Shown one piece after another: positions 16,785-25,087 of a DNA stretch of 64,000 nt. Below the pieces are notes generated by a model. It worked only from the letters and a program-made list of their open reading frames with translations. It had not been told where the DNA came from and ran no database searches. Source of the DNA: Kaistia dalseonensis (GTDB lineage: Bacteria > Pseudomonadota > Alphaproteobacteria > Rhizobiales > Kaistiaceae). Position 1 is the first letter of the stretch; every line of letters begins with the position of its first letter. The stretch covers positions 186,001-250,000 of the forward strand of contig NZ_JAUSVO010000002.1 of the NCBI RefSeq assembly GCF_030814715.1, given 5' to 3'. The position numbers and the translations under genes were made by a program.

Positions 16785-17648
16785 TCAGCCGGCGAACGGA
16801 GTGTCGGCGACCCCTCGAACGCCCGGACGGATGGCGAAGAGCGAGCCCGACAGCGGGGCCCGTTCGAGATCTTCGGCGCCCGACATCAGGCGCGACGTAG
16901 TGATGAAGAGGGTGGCGAGATCGTCGCCCCCGAAGGCGCAACAGGTCGCTTTCGGCACGGGAAGCGTGACCCGGTGCGTGATGCGCCCGTCGAGGCCGTA
17001 GCGGACGACCTGTCCGCCCTCCCATTCGGCGTTCCAGACCCCGCCCTCGATATCCACGCAGGATCCGTCCGGCAGCCCCGGCTCGGCCGACATCTCCGCG
17101 AAGACACGGGCGGGACCGAGCCCATCCTGCCGATAAGCGTAGGCACGGATGCGGCGTTCCGGCGTATCGGCGAAGTACATCACCGAGCCGTCCGGCGAAA
17201 AGCACGTCGAATTCGCACAGGCGACGCCATCGATCAGCGTTTCGACGCCCAGATCCGCATTCACCCGGATGACGGAGCTGTCGGGATCACCGGAGGCTTC
17301 GTTCATCCCGCCCACGACGAACCGCCCCTGACGATCCGTGCGGCCGTCATTCAAGCGCGTATCGGCGTTCCCGGGCTCGAATGCAAAGAGCCTCTGCGCC
17401 TCGAGCAAGTCACCCGACCAGAGCTCCACGCCGTCGGCAAAGGCCATGATCCACCCGCCGCGACTGCGCGGAGCAAAGGCGCAGAGACGGCGGGGAAGCT
17501 CGATCCGCCCGCTCCTCTCGGATGCCGGCTCGTACCACCACAGCGCCTGGCCATGGATGTCCGTCCACCAAACCCGCCGATCGAGCGGATTCCACAGGAC
17601 ACCCTCGCCATGCCTGTTGCGGCAGTCGACAGCAAGTCTCGCCTCCAC
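16785..17648 (-). CDS. SMP-30/gluconolactonase/LRE family lactonase
   Basis: A 287-residue six-bladed propeller lactonase of the SMP-30 family. Metal-binding positions are recognisable: Glu in NRHGEGVLWNP near the N-terminus, Asn in VACANSTCFSPDG and Asp in LPDGSCVDIEGG. Such enzymes hydrolyse sugar lactones (glucono-, arabino-, rhamnonolactone-like) in the cytoplasm. I use the GTG at 17648, preceded by GGGAGGG. The ATG at 17711 would place the start inside the operator and promoter, so it is rejected. It is the first gene of the importer-1 operon. Confidence 0.84.
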   Translation of the reverse strand: MEARLAVDCRNRHGEGVLWNPLDRRVWWTDIHGQALWWYEPASERSGRIELPRRLCAFAPRSRGGWIMAFADGVELWSGDLLEAQRLFAFEPGNADTRLNDGRTDRQGRFVVGGMNEASGDPDSSVIRVNADLGVETLIDGVACANSTCFSPDGSVMYFADTPERRIRAYAYRQDGLGPARVFAEMSAEPGLPDGSCVDIEGGVWNAEWEGGQVVRYGLDGRITHRVTLPVPKATCCAFGGDDLATLFITTSRLMSGAEDLERAPLSGSLFAIRPGVRGVADTPFAG

Positions 17649-17693
17649 GTCGCGCCCTCCCCGGTCACGTCTGTGGGATGGAAGATATCTGCC

Positions 17694-17713
17694 ATCTGAT
17701 ATACCAGTCAAGA
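17694..17713 (-). promoter_or_regulatory. FCD-GntR operator copy 1 with -35 element, upstream of the lactonase operon
   Basis: Read on the minus strand the site is TTGACTGGTATATCAGAT. The core CTGGTATATCAGAT is shared with copies near 24010 and 24331, and the site starts with a -35-like TTGACT. A protein bound here would cover the promoter spacer. It faces the divergent regulator gene at 17870. Confidence 0.6.
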
Positions 17714-17813
17714 GGGTGATTGCGCTGTCGTGGCTGATCGTTCACAGGCGACGGGCTATCTGGCCCAGACGAGCCCGCTCAGCGAAATATCGCAACGGAC
17801 CGCCAGCTCGACT

Positions 17814-17838
17814 TTGACATCTGGTGCACCAAATACCA
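17814..17838 (+). promoter_or_regulatory. FCD-GntR operator copy 2 with -35 TTGACA, upstream of the regulator gene
   Basis: TTGACA (17814-17819) is followed by CTGGTGCACCAAATACCA (17821-17838), which matches the copy at 24010-24027 (read on the minus strand) at 13 of 18 positions and keeps the outer TGGT/ACCA arms. It lies 32 bases before the regulator ATG, so negative autoregulation is likely. Confidence 0.5.
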
Positions 17839-17869
17839 TAGTAGAATGAAATTTACAGGAGTCGATATA

Positions 17870-18532
17870 ATGGAACTGGAGCGCCCCTTGTCCCTGACCG
17901 CCCTCGTCACGGACCGCATCCGGTCCATGATCGTGGACGGGGATCTTCCGCTCGGCTCGTCCATATCCGAACGGGGCATTTCCGCTGATCTCAAGGTTTC
18001 CAAGACGCCCGTGCGCGAAGCACTGGCCCAGCTCAAGCATGAGGGCCTGGTGACCGTCGTGCCCCAGTCTGGCGCACGGGTGTTCACGCTCAGCGCGCGC
18101 GAGGTGCGCGAGATCTGCGCTTTTCGACGGGCGCTCGAGAAGGCAGCACTGCAGATAGCCATGGCTGAGAACCCGGCGCCGCTGCTTCGTGATCTCGAGG
18201 CCATCGAAGCGAAGATGAAGAAGGCGCTGGGGAAGGGCGACACCCGCAAATATCTGGAACTAGATACGGATTTTCACCTGGCGTTCTTTGCCAATTGCGG
18301 GAACTCCTATCTCAAGAACGCCTATGGCATCTATTCCGGCAAGATCTCGGCGCTACGAACGCATCTGGCCCAGAAGCCGCAGCACACCAACCTTTCGCTC
18401 AAGGAGCATGGCGAGATTGTCGATGCCGTTCGCAGGCGCGATATCGACGCGCTGCTCGACGTTCTCGATCGCCACATCGGACGGACGCAGGAGACCTACG
18501 AGATCGGCATAGAGGACATCTCGGTCGCCTGA
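17870..18532 (+). CDS. GntR family transcriptional regulator, FCD subfamily
   Basis: A 220-residue FadR-like regulator. The N-terminal winged helix spans residues about 8-75 (SISERGISADLKVSKTPVREALAQLKHEGL). The C-terminal FCD helical domain has the metal/ligand residues Asp and His in DTDFHLAFF, His in SLKEHGEIVDAV and His in LDRHIGRT, suggesting a metal-chelated carboxylate effector. ATG 17870 has AGGAG at good spacing, better than the in-frame ATG at 17846. It is divergent from the lactonase operon; four copies of a shared motif suggest it controls both sugar importers and the cupin-SDR pair. Confidence 0.9.
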   Translation: MELERPLSLTALVTDRIRSMIVDGDLPLGSSISERGISADLKVSKTPVREALAQLKHEGLVTVVPQSGARVFTLSAREVREICAFRRALEKAALQIAMAENPAPLLRDLEAIEAKMKKALGKGDTRKYLELDTDFHLAFFANCGNSYLKNAYGIYSGKISALRTHLAQKPQHTNLSLKEHGEIVDAVRRRDIDALLDVLDRHIGRTQETYEIGIEDISVA

Positions 18533-18542
18533 TCGGCGACCG

Positions 18543-19541
18543 TCAGTCGTCGGCCAACCCAATCCGTTGGCGAAGCTCGGCCGCCGCTCCCCGCAGGAGC
18601 AGGCAGTCGGTTTCCAGAACGCCGCGGCCCGCGGGCGTTCGGTGCCCGTAGAGTTCGAGTTCGCCATAAGCGCCGAAGCGGCCCGAATCATAGAACAGGG
18701 CAGCCGCCTGCCCGGTCGCGGCGCGATCGAGAGGCAAGGTTTCGGGGTAGGCTGACGCAACGGCCAGGACCGGCTGGCAGAGCACGGCAAAGGCCGTGTT
18801 TGCACCGAACGCCTTGAGATAGCCCATGTCGCCGCGACCGATCGCGTCCCGATGGCAGGCGACCTTGTAGAAGCCAGGCCCCGACATATCGACCTGCCAG
18901 TGGCCGTCGCGCGCCTTCAGCGCCGAACGGGGCGGGTCGCCAAATATCGCGGTTGTCGTGCCGCCATCGGAGGCGGAGGCGAACGCCATGCCGCCCGGCG
19001 CGACCTGACGGATGATCCAGGGCACGAGCGGCAGCGTTTCGCCGCCCGTCTGCCGAACCTCGACCCGCTGCCGATAGCCGGCGACGGCACGCGCCCCGAC
19101 TGCTGCATTCGTCGCAAAGGGCTCGATCGTTCGACTGATCCGCACCCCGATGGAGCCCGTGCCGGAAGCGAGTGCGACATCCGCATCCAGAGAGAGAAGA
19201 CAGCCCGCGCCTCGCCTCTCCAACCGCCATGACCCGGGATCGAGAGACGGATCAACCCGATAGGTCTCGATGACGTGGTTCGGGTCGGTGAAATTGAACA
19301 GCCCCTCAGGGGCGAGCCAGACGCGTTCTCCGCCGATATTCCATTGATGCTCGCGAAGCATCCGCGCAAATTCCGGCCGGTCCGGGCACCAGCCGAGCGG
19401 ATCGTTGCCATCCATGAACGGACCAAAGACACGCCCGCCACTGGCGCTGACCACCAGCGAGGCGCCTTGTCCCAGTTCCAGCCGGAGAAAGCCGCGCTCC
19501 TCCTGCTCGATATCCTCCAGTAGCTGTCGCTCCGCGTCCAT
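18543..19541 (-). CDS. Hypothetical protein, beta-rich, GGERVWLAPE motif
   Basis: A 332-residue cytoplasmic-looking protein that I cannot place firmly. It is rich in predicted beta strands and carries HQWNIGGERVWLAPEG (about residues 66-81), followed by a segment naming mixed aromatic and acidic residues; such proteins in sugar operons can be mutarotase-like beta-sandwiches, but this is only a suggestion. The ATG at 19541 lies 2 bases after the epimerase stop and is favoured over upstream starts that overlap that gene. It is the last gene of the importer-2 operon and ends 10 bases from the convergent gntR. Confidence 0.6.
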   Translation of the reverse strand: MDAERQLLEDIEQEERGFLRLELGQGASLVVSASGGRVFGPFMDGNDPLGWCPDRPEFARMLREHQWNIGGERVWLAPEGLFNFTDPNHVIETYRVDPSLDPGSWRLERRGAGCLLSLDADVALASGTGSIGVRISRTIEPFATNAAVGARAVAGYRQRVEVRQTGGETLPLVPWIIRQVAPGGMAFASASDGGTTTAIFGDPPRSALKARDGHWQVDMSGPGFYKVACHRDAIGRGDMGYLKAFGANTAFAVLCQPVLAVASAYPETLPLDRAATGQAAALFYDSGRFGAYGELELYGHRTPAGRGVLETDCLLLRGAAAELRQRIGLADD

Positions 19542-19543
19542 CG

Positions 19544-20365
19544 CTACCAGTCCGAGCCGGTCAACCGGGCCGTCAGGCGCGGAATGCCGACCTTGGCCAC
19601 CCACGCGCCCCATTCGGTCAGCCGAACGCGGAAAGGCAACACGGCCGCCGCGCCATCCTGGGGAGAGAACCCGAGAACGGCGCGCGTCTCGTCGAGCGAC
19701 CAACGCATCCCGGGATTGTCGGACATCAGGTTGACGATAGCGAAGCCTTCATGCGCCACTGTCGCGGCGGCCGTTGTCCCATCGAGGAAATCACGGTCGC
19801 TCAGCCACATCTGCTGGCCCCATCGGCCCATCGCCATGTGTGGGCCGGGCCGGTTGCCATGTGTCCACTGGGTCCAGCCGATGCGCAGGCAGATCACGCT
19901 GAGCCCATGCGCGGCAGAAAAATGGGCGCCGATCCGCTCGCCGGCCAGTTTTGACATGCCGTAGGGATTGACCGGATCGGGTACGGTGTCGGCGCCCAGT
20001 CGATCCTTGCGGAAGCGATAGCCGCCGAGAACCCAATTCGAGCTGGCGAACACCACGCGCGGCACCCCCGCCCGACGCGCCGCCTCGAACAGGTTGAGCA
20101 CGGCATCGATATTGTGGGGCACCGCCGTCTTCCAGCCGGCATCGGGCGAGCGATCGGCAGCCAGATGCACGATGGCATCCTGCCCCTCCAGATGCCGTGC
20201 CCATCCATCATCGGCGCGCGACAGGTCGGCCGCGTGAATCGGCACGGGCCCCGACGCCGCGATCCGGTCGAGCCCCGTTACGCGGTGCCCTTCCTGCTGG
20301 AGATGCAAAGCCAGCTTTGCACCGAGATGGCCGGCCGCGCCGGTAACAACGATATTCTTGACCAT
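19544..20365 (-). CDS. NAD-dependent epimerase/dehydratase family protein (uronate dehydrogenase-like)
   Basis: A 273-residue extended SDR. It has the NAD motif TGAAGHLG (residues 8-15), IVHLAADRSPDAGW near 65-78, the catalytic serine in VVFASSNWVLGG and the YxxxK pair in NPYGMSKLAGE (about 136-146). The overall pattern resembles uronate dehydrogenases, which oxidise hexuronic acids to lactones, consistent with the lactonase in the co-regulated operon. The ATG at 20365 has GAAGAA upstream; a TTG start 15 bases earlier is possible. It is downstream of the importer-2 binding protein on the same strand. Confidence 0.8.
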   Translation of the reverse strand: MVKNIVVTGAAGHLGAKLALHLQQEGHRVTGLDRIAASGPVPIHAADLSRADDGWARHLEGQDAIVHLAADRSPDAGWKTAVPHNIDAVLNLFEAARRAGVPRVVFASSNWVLGGYRFRKDRLGADTVPDPVNPYGMSKLAGERIGAHFSAAHGLSVICLRIGWTQWTHGNRPGPHMAMGRWGQQMWLSDRDFLDGTTAAATVAHEGFAIVNLMSDNPGMRWSLDETRAVLGFSPQDGAAAVLPFRVRLTEWGAWVAKVGIPRLTARLTGSDW

Positions 20366-20430
20366 CGGCCCATTCTTCAACGACGGACCGCCGGCCCATC
20401 CGGGTCGACGGCCCTGTCCTTCGTCAGGAC

Positions 20431-21432
20431 TCAGGCTGACATGAACTCGGCCACATTGGCCTTGGTTACGCGCATCACGCCCGTGGACACCGTATCTGGC
20501 AGGGGATTGATCCCGGCCTTGGCGCTGTCCTTCACGATCTGGATCTTGTTCTCGTGCAGCCAGTGCAGAAGGTGGACCGCCAGATAGCTCTCCAGCCAGC
20601 TCTTCTGCGCGACGGCACCATCAATGGTTCCGTCGGCGATGTAGGGCAGCATGTCCGAATTGCGATCCATGGCGACGATCTTGACGGCACCGACCTTGCC
20701 GAGTTCGACCACGGCCAGAGCAGCCCCCTTGCCGCTGTCGCCATCCGTGCCGCCGATGCCGACGACATCGGGATGGGCCTGAAGCGCCTGGGAATAGGCC
20801 GTCGGCGCGTAGGATGGATCGGCCTTGTCGTTCACGACATCGACGACCTCGATTTCGGGATATTTCTCCGCGAAGACGTCCTTGTAGCCCCTCACGCGGT
20901 CGAGCGTTGACGGGGCCGGGAACGTTCCCAGCAGAACCTTGCCCTTGCCGCCGACCGCCTCCGCCAGCATCTCGCCGCCGACCCGGCCGGCGTCATAGTT
21001 CGATATGCCGAGGAAGGCCGTGCGCTTGGATTCAGGCACGTCGCCAATGATGCAGGCAACCGGAATGCCGGCTTCGATGGCGCGGTCGATGCCGGGCGCC
21101 AATGCGGCGGCATCACCCGGAAAAATCAGCAGTCCGGCCGGCCGGCGGGCGATCAGCTCGTCGAGCTGGCGTGCCTGGCCCGCCGTGTCGAAATCGAGCG
21201 GTCCGGTAAAGGTGGTCTTGACGCCGAGATCGGCCGCCGCGGCGTCGAGACCCGCGCGATGATCGACCCAGAAGGGCACCTGCGTCACGATCGACAGGAA
21301 CACATATTCGGCGTCGCTCGCCTCGGCGGCGGCGGCGGTGGCCGAGCCAGCGGCCAGCGGCACGGCGGCTCCGACGCCGGCAGCCGCGATGGCGGCCAAC
21401 AGGCCACGACGGTTCAGTTCAGCTTTTTCCAT
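20431..21432 (-). CDS. Sugar ABC transporter periplasmic substrate-binding protein (importer 2)
   Basis: A 333-residue Peripla_BP_4-type protein. The N-terminus LNRRGLLAAIAAAGVG followed by a hydrophobic, alanine-rich stretch suggests a twin-arginine signal, unusual for this class, with cleavage near residue 35. Ligand-lobe motifs include RPAGLLIFPGDAAALAPGID near 95-115 and VVGIGGTDGDSGKG near 222-235. A strong GAGGAGG precedes the ATG. It is encoded last among the three importer genes (ATPase, permease, binding protein), 31 bases after the permease. Confidence 0.88.
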   Translation of the reverse strand: MEKAELNRRGLLAAIAAAGVGAAVPLAAGSATAAAAEASDAEYVFLSIVTQVPFWVDHRAGLDAAAADLGVKTTFTGPLDFDTAGQARQLDELIARRPAGLLIFPGDAAALAPGIDRAIEAGIPVACIIGDVPESKRTAFLGISNYDAGRVGGEMLAEAVGGKGKVLLGTFPAPSTLDRVRGYKDVFAEKYPEIEVVDVVNDKADPSYAPTAYSQALQAHPDVVGIGGTDGDSGKGAALAVVELGKVGAVKIVAMDRNSDMLPYIADGTIDGAVAQKSWLESYLAVHLLHWLHENKIQIVKDSAKAGINPLPDTVSTGVMRVTKANVAEFMSA

Positions 21433-21463
21433 TGCGTTTTCCTCCTCTTGAAAGCAGCAGTCT

Positions 21464-22438
21464 TCAACTCTTTCGCCGGGTCAGCATGTCGACCGCCACG
21501 GCGATGACGAGAACGAGCCCCGTCACGATCATCTGCCAGTACATCGACACGGCCAGCATGGTCATCGCATTGGAAATGAGCGCCACGAACACGACGCCGA
21601 GGACGGCGCCGAAGATCGTTCCCTCTCCGCCCCGCAGGCTCGCGCCGCCGATCACAGCTGCCGCCAGAGCCTGCAGCTCCAGCCCGTTGCCGGCGGTCGG
21701 CGTTCCACTCATCAACCGTGACGCGAGCAGCACGCCCGCGACGGACGCCAGCAGGCCCGAGACCACGAAGCACACGATGCGGACACGATTGACGGCGATT
21801 CCGGAGAGGGCGGCGGCCTTCTCGCTCCCGCCGATGAAATAGACCTGACGCAGGAAGCGGGTCCGACGCAGAGCCACGTCGCCGGCAATCACGATGGCCA
21901 CCATGATCCAGGCCATCAAAGGCAGGCCCAGAATCTGGGTCTTGCCGAAGACCCCGAAAGCGGGCGGCAGGCTCGACAGCGAAAACCCCTCGGTAAAGAC
22001 AAGCGCCGCGCCACGCGCGATCGACATCGTGCCCAGCGTCGCGATGAGAGGGTTGACGCCGAGCATCGTCACGATCAGGCCGTTCGCCAGACCGAATCCG
22101 ACGCCGACGAGCAAGGCCGCAAGAATGGCGAGCGGTATCGGCACTTTGGCGAGCAGCAGAAGCGCGACGACCGTGCTCGAAAGCGCCAGGACAGATCCGA
22201 CCGAGAGATCGAACGAGCCCGAAACCAGCAGGATCGTCATGCCCACGACGATGATCGCCGTCGGCACCATGCCGACGACGATGGCCTGGAAGTTTGCCGG
22301 CGTCAGGAAATAGGGCGACAGGATGCTCATGCCGGCGATCAGCGCCGCGATCATGAGGAGAAGCGCCAGTTCGCGCAGGCTTCCGAGATGGCGGAGTCTG
22401 GACGATGTCGGCGCGGGATGGTCAATGGTTGCGGTCAC
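21464..22438 (-). CDS. Ribose-type sugar ABC transporter permease (importer 2)
   Basis: A 324-residue RbsC-like permease with about nine hydrophobic helices. It contains SGSFDLSVGSVLAL (about residues 73-86) and the coupling loop FLRQVYFIGGSEKAAALSGIAVNRV (about 195-220). The likely start is the GTG at 22438, which has GAGGA nine bases upstream and begins before the first helix; no ATG gives an equally complete protein. It is 19 bases downstream of the ATPase stop and works with the ATPase and the Tat-like binding protein. Confidence 0.9.
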   Translation of the reverse strand: MTATIDHPAPTSSRLRHLGSLRELALLLMIAALIAGMSILSPYFLTPANFQAIVVGMVPTAIIVVGMTILLVSGSFDLSVGSVLALSSTVVALLLLAKVPIPLAILAALLVGVGFGLANGLIVTMLGVNPLIATLGTMSIARGAALVFTEGFSLSSLPPAFGVFGKTQILGLPLMAWIMVAIVIAGDVALRRTRFLRQVYFIGGSEKAAALSGIAVNRVRIVCFVVSGLLASVAGVLLASRLMSGTPTAGNGLELQALAAAVIGGASLRGGEGTIFGAVLGVVFVALISNAMTMLAVSMYWQMIVTGLVLVIAVAVDMLTRRKS

Positions 22439-22457
22439 GATCGAATGTCCTCGTGGG

Positions 22458-23975
22458 TCATGCAGCTCTGGGTGTTGCGCCGGCAGCCAGCGTCATCACC
22501 ATCTCTTCGGTTGCCGTCGGACCGTCGACGATCCCGGCAATACGCCCGCGATGCAGAACCGCGATCCGATCGGAGAGCTCCAGCAGTTCGGGCAGGTCCG
22601 ACGAGACCACCAGAACGGCGGCCCCCGCCCTCGCATGGGCGACGAGCTGATCGTGAATGTCGCGCTTGGCGCCGATATCCACGCCCTTTGTCGGCTCCTC
22701 GACCACCAGGATGGCAGGGTCGCGCCGAAGCCATTTGCCGAAGAGAACCTTCTGCTGATTGCCGCCGGAGAGCGCGCTCACGGCACGGCGGGGGCTGTCC
22801 GCCTTCACGCCATGACGCTTCATGACGCCGGCACCCGCGAGACGGATCGCATCGGCATTCATGAGGCCCAACCGCGACACGCTGGAAAGCCCGGCCGCCA
22901 CGGCGTTTTCGGCAATCGGCATGTCGAGGAACAGGCCGAGCGTCTTGCGGTCATCCGGCACGTAGCCGAGCCCCAGAGCCATGGCGGCCCGCAGCGAGCC
23001 GGGATGATCGCGGCCCGCGAGGACGATCCGTCCCGAGGTCGACCGTTCGATCCCGGCGAGCAGCCTCGCCACGCTCTCGCGCCCCGAACCGTCCAGGCCC
23101 GCCACGCCCAGGATCTCGCCCCGGCGCAGCGAGAACGAGACGCCTTCGATCCGGCCGCGCGCGCCGACATCTTCAAACCGCGCGATCTCGTCACCGGCAC
23201 TCACTCGTGACCTAACGGCGCGCTGCACGTCGCGCCCCACCATGGCGCGAACCATGGTGTCGCTGTCCATGCCGGCTGCCGGCCTGGTCCAGACCGTCGC
23301 CCCGTCCCGAAGCACGGTGATGCGGTCGGCGAGCGCGAGAACCTCATCAAGGTGATGGCTGATATAGATGATGGCGACGCCTTGGCTGCGCAGCGCACGC
23401 ACCGCCCGGAACAGCGCCGATTTCTCATCGGGATTCAGTGCCGAGGTCGGCTCATCCAGGATCAGAACCCGCGCCCGGCCTTCGGTCCCCGCTGTAGCAG
23501 AGATCTGATCGAGCGCCTTGGCCACCTCGACCAGCTGCCGCTGGCTGGCCAGCAGGCGTCCGACCGTCATTTCCGGCTGAAGCTGGACCCCAAGCATGCG
23601 CAGGGCCTCGACCGAACGCGCCCACTGGCTGCGCCGATCGATCAGGCCGAACCGGCTCGGCGGGCGACCGGCGCAGATGTTCTCGGCGATGCTCAGGCCA
23701 TCGACGAGGCTGAGTTCCTGAAAGACCGTGGCGATGCCGGCCGACTTCGCGTCGTGCGTCGTCTGGAAATCCCGGCGAACCCCGTCGACGACGAGCCGCC
23801 CGCTATCGGGACGAACCACGCCTGCAAGGACATTGATGAGGGTGGATTTGCCCGCGCCATTCTCGCCGACCAGGGCATGGACCTCACCTTCGGCGAGATC
23901 GAATGAAACCCCGTCGAGCGCACGCGTGGCGCCGAACGACTTCCGCACGTCCTCAAGTGAGACGACCGCACGCAT
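22458..23975 (-). CDS. Ribose-type sugar ABC transporter ATP-binding protein (importer 2)
   Basis: A 505-residue double nucleotide-binding-domain protein. Domain 1 has Walker A GENGAGKST (about 36-44) and Walker B VLILDEPTSALNPDE, but its signature region reads LLASQRQLVEVAKAL rather than LSVGQQQ. Domain 2 has GLDGSGRES and a canonical LSGGNQQKVLFGKWL, followed by VVEEPTKGVDIG, where the usual Asp of Walker B is replaced by Glu. It is the first gene of the importer-2 operon, whose promoter carries operator copy 3. Confidence 0.92.
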   Translation of the reverse strand: MRAVVSLEDVRKSFGATRALDGVSFDLAEGEVHALVGENGAGKSTLINVLAGVVRPDSGRLVVDGVRRDFQTTHDAKSAGIATVFQELSLVDGLSIAENICAGRPPSRFGLIDRRSQWARSVEALRMLGVQLQPEMTVGRLLASQRQLVEVAKALDQISATAGTEGRARVLILDEPTSALNPDEKSALFRAVRALRSQGVAIIYISHHLDEVLALADRITVLRDGATVWTRPAAGMDSDTMVRAMVGRDVQRAVRSRVSAGDEIARFEDVGARGRIEGVSFSLRRGEILGVAGLDGSGRESVARLLAGIERSTSGRIVLAGRDHPGSLRAAMALGLGYVPDDRKTLGLFLDMPIAENAVAAGLSSVSRLGLMNADAIRLAGAGVMKRHGVKADSPRRAVSALSGGNQQKVLFGKWLRRDPAILVVEEPTKGVDIGAKRDIHDQLVAHARAGAAVLVVSSDLPELLELSDRIAVLHRGRIAGIVDGPTATEEMVMTLAAGATPRAA

Positions 23976-24009
23976 CCAACCCCTCCCCGGTCGACCGCTA
24001 CTGATATTT

Positions 24010-24038
24010 GGTATCTGACATACCAGTTGACTGTCAAG
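24010..24038 (-). promoter_or_regulatory. FCD-GntR operator copy 3, upstream of importer 2
   Basis: Read on the minus strand it is CTGGTATGTCAGATACCAA, an inverted repeat GGTAT-N5-ATACC. A perfect -35 TTGACA lies just upstream (24033-24038 as TGTCAA on the plus strand), so the operator sits in the promoter spacer. It is the best palindrome of the four copies. Confidence 0.62.
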
Positions 24039-24327
24039 AGCGCGGCGATCGGCTTAGGGCTTCGTCCCGATCGGGGGCGGTCAGCCTACCTGTAGACCCA
24101 GCGGATCGGGCGAGATCGGCCGCGATCTTTGTGCCCGGGAGGCGGAGGCGATCACGCCGGACAGCCCCCGGAACGCTCGCGCCCAATTCATGTCAACGTC
24201 CTGCCGCGTGGCGCGAAGGCCCAATGCCTGCCTCGTCGCCTCTCTCGGAACGGGCCCGGCACGGGGGCCCGCAAGCGCGTCGGAGATGCTCCGCCGACAT
24301 GGCAATCCACATTCAGTGAATTGCCAT

Positions 24328-24348
24328 TTGAACTGGTATATCAGATAT
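24328..24348 (+). promoter_or_regulatory. FCD-GntR operator copy 4, upstream of cupin-SDR
   Basis: TTTGAACTGGTATATCAGATA contains a -35-like TTGAAC and the core CTGGTATATCAGAT, identical over 14 bases to copy 1. It lies about 210 bases before the cupin start. Confidence 0.58.
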
Positions 24349-24555
24349 GATATCGCGGTATCGAAGAAGAGGATGGGCGCGGATCGGCCGGGCCATGCCC
24401 CGTCGGCGGCGCGTCATCGGTCCCATCCGACGCTCTCCAGCGGCAACAGCAATGCGCCCACCCCCGCCATCGCCGATAGAGCGGACGAAATTGCCGCCGG
24501 CCGCCCCACCAAAAGCCCGCATCGCCAACTTGCGCAACAGGCCAGGAACCTAGCC

Positions 24556-25083
24556 ATGCCTCCCATGAAGACCGACCCGAACCCGCGGATGCCCTATCAG
24601 CATCCCAACCCCAAGGAGGCACTCCCCGATATCGTGATCGCCGAGGCGATACCGATGGACGAGCGCATCTGGGTGCCGCAAGGCGAGAATGTCTGGTTCC
24701 GCCCGCTCTGCCTCAACCGATCGCAGGGCTATTGGATGAACCTGCTGCGGGTCAGGAAGTCTGGCGTCCTTTCGCGCCATCGCCACCCACAGGCAGTGCA
24801 TGGCCTCGTGCTGAAAGGCCGGTGGTTCTACCTGGAACATGACTGGATCGCGGAGGAAGGCGGTTACGTATTCGAGCCGCCGGGCGAGACGCACACGCTC
24901 GTCGTGCCGGACGATGTGGAAGAGATGATCACCTTCTTCCAGGTGAACGGCATCATGTATTACGTCGATGCCTTTGGTGAGCCGCTCGGCTTCGAGGACG
25001 TGTTCACCAAGATCGACATGTGCCGCGCGCATTACGCCAAAGTCGGACTGGGCGAAGATTATGTCGACCAATTCATCCGCTGA
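24556..25083 (+). CDS. Cupin-domain protein (dihydroxyacetophenone dioxygenase-like)
   Basis: A 175-residue single-domain cupin. The first cupin motif contains SRHRHPQAVHGLVLKGRW (His residues near 75-82) and the second contains PPGETHTLVV (near 115-124), giving the expected metal ligands. The pattern is like the cupins annotated as 2,4'-dihydroxyacetophenone dioxygenases, but in a sugar-acid regulon an isomerase or binding role is equally possible. ATG 24556 has AGGA eight bases upstream. It is four bases ahead of the SDR gene. Confidence 0.76.
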   Translation: MPPMKTDPNPRMPYQHPNPKEALPDIVIAEAIPMDERIWVPQGENVWFRPLCLNRSQGYWMNLLRVRKSGVLSRHRHPQAVHGLVLKGRWFYLEHDWIAEEGGYVFEPPGETHTLVVPDDVEEMITFFQVNGIMYYVDAFGEPLGFEDVFTKIDMCRAHYAKVGLGEDYVDQFIR

Positions 25084-25087
25084 CCGC

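Larger units (their letters stand above)
23976..24555. other. Divergent promoter region between importer 2 and the cupin-SDR pair
   Basis: A 580-base gap with no convincing gene. An operator motif lies at each end: one facing importer 2 (about 24010-24040) and one facing the cupin gene (24328-24348). The middle (24050-24320) shows only short, arginine-rich open frames. A 200-base leader separates the second operator from the cupin start; I see no riboswitch-like fold by eye. Confidence 0.6.

Noticed and set aside
16756-17205. Longer N-terminus for the importer-1 binding protein
   Set aside because: It would run through most of the lactonase gene; the ATG at 16755 has a strong ribosome-binding site and a signal peptide.
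17649-17711. ATG at 17711 as lactonase start
   Set aside because: It lies inside the promoter/operator; GTG 17648 has the better ribosome-binding site and begins at the conserved region.
24081-24305. Small open frames in the importer-2/cupin gap
   Set aside because: No ribosome-binding site and no recognisable protein; the region looks regulatory.
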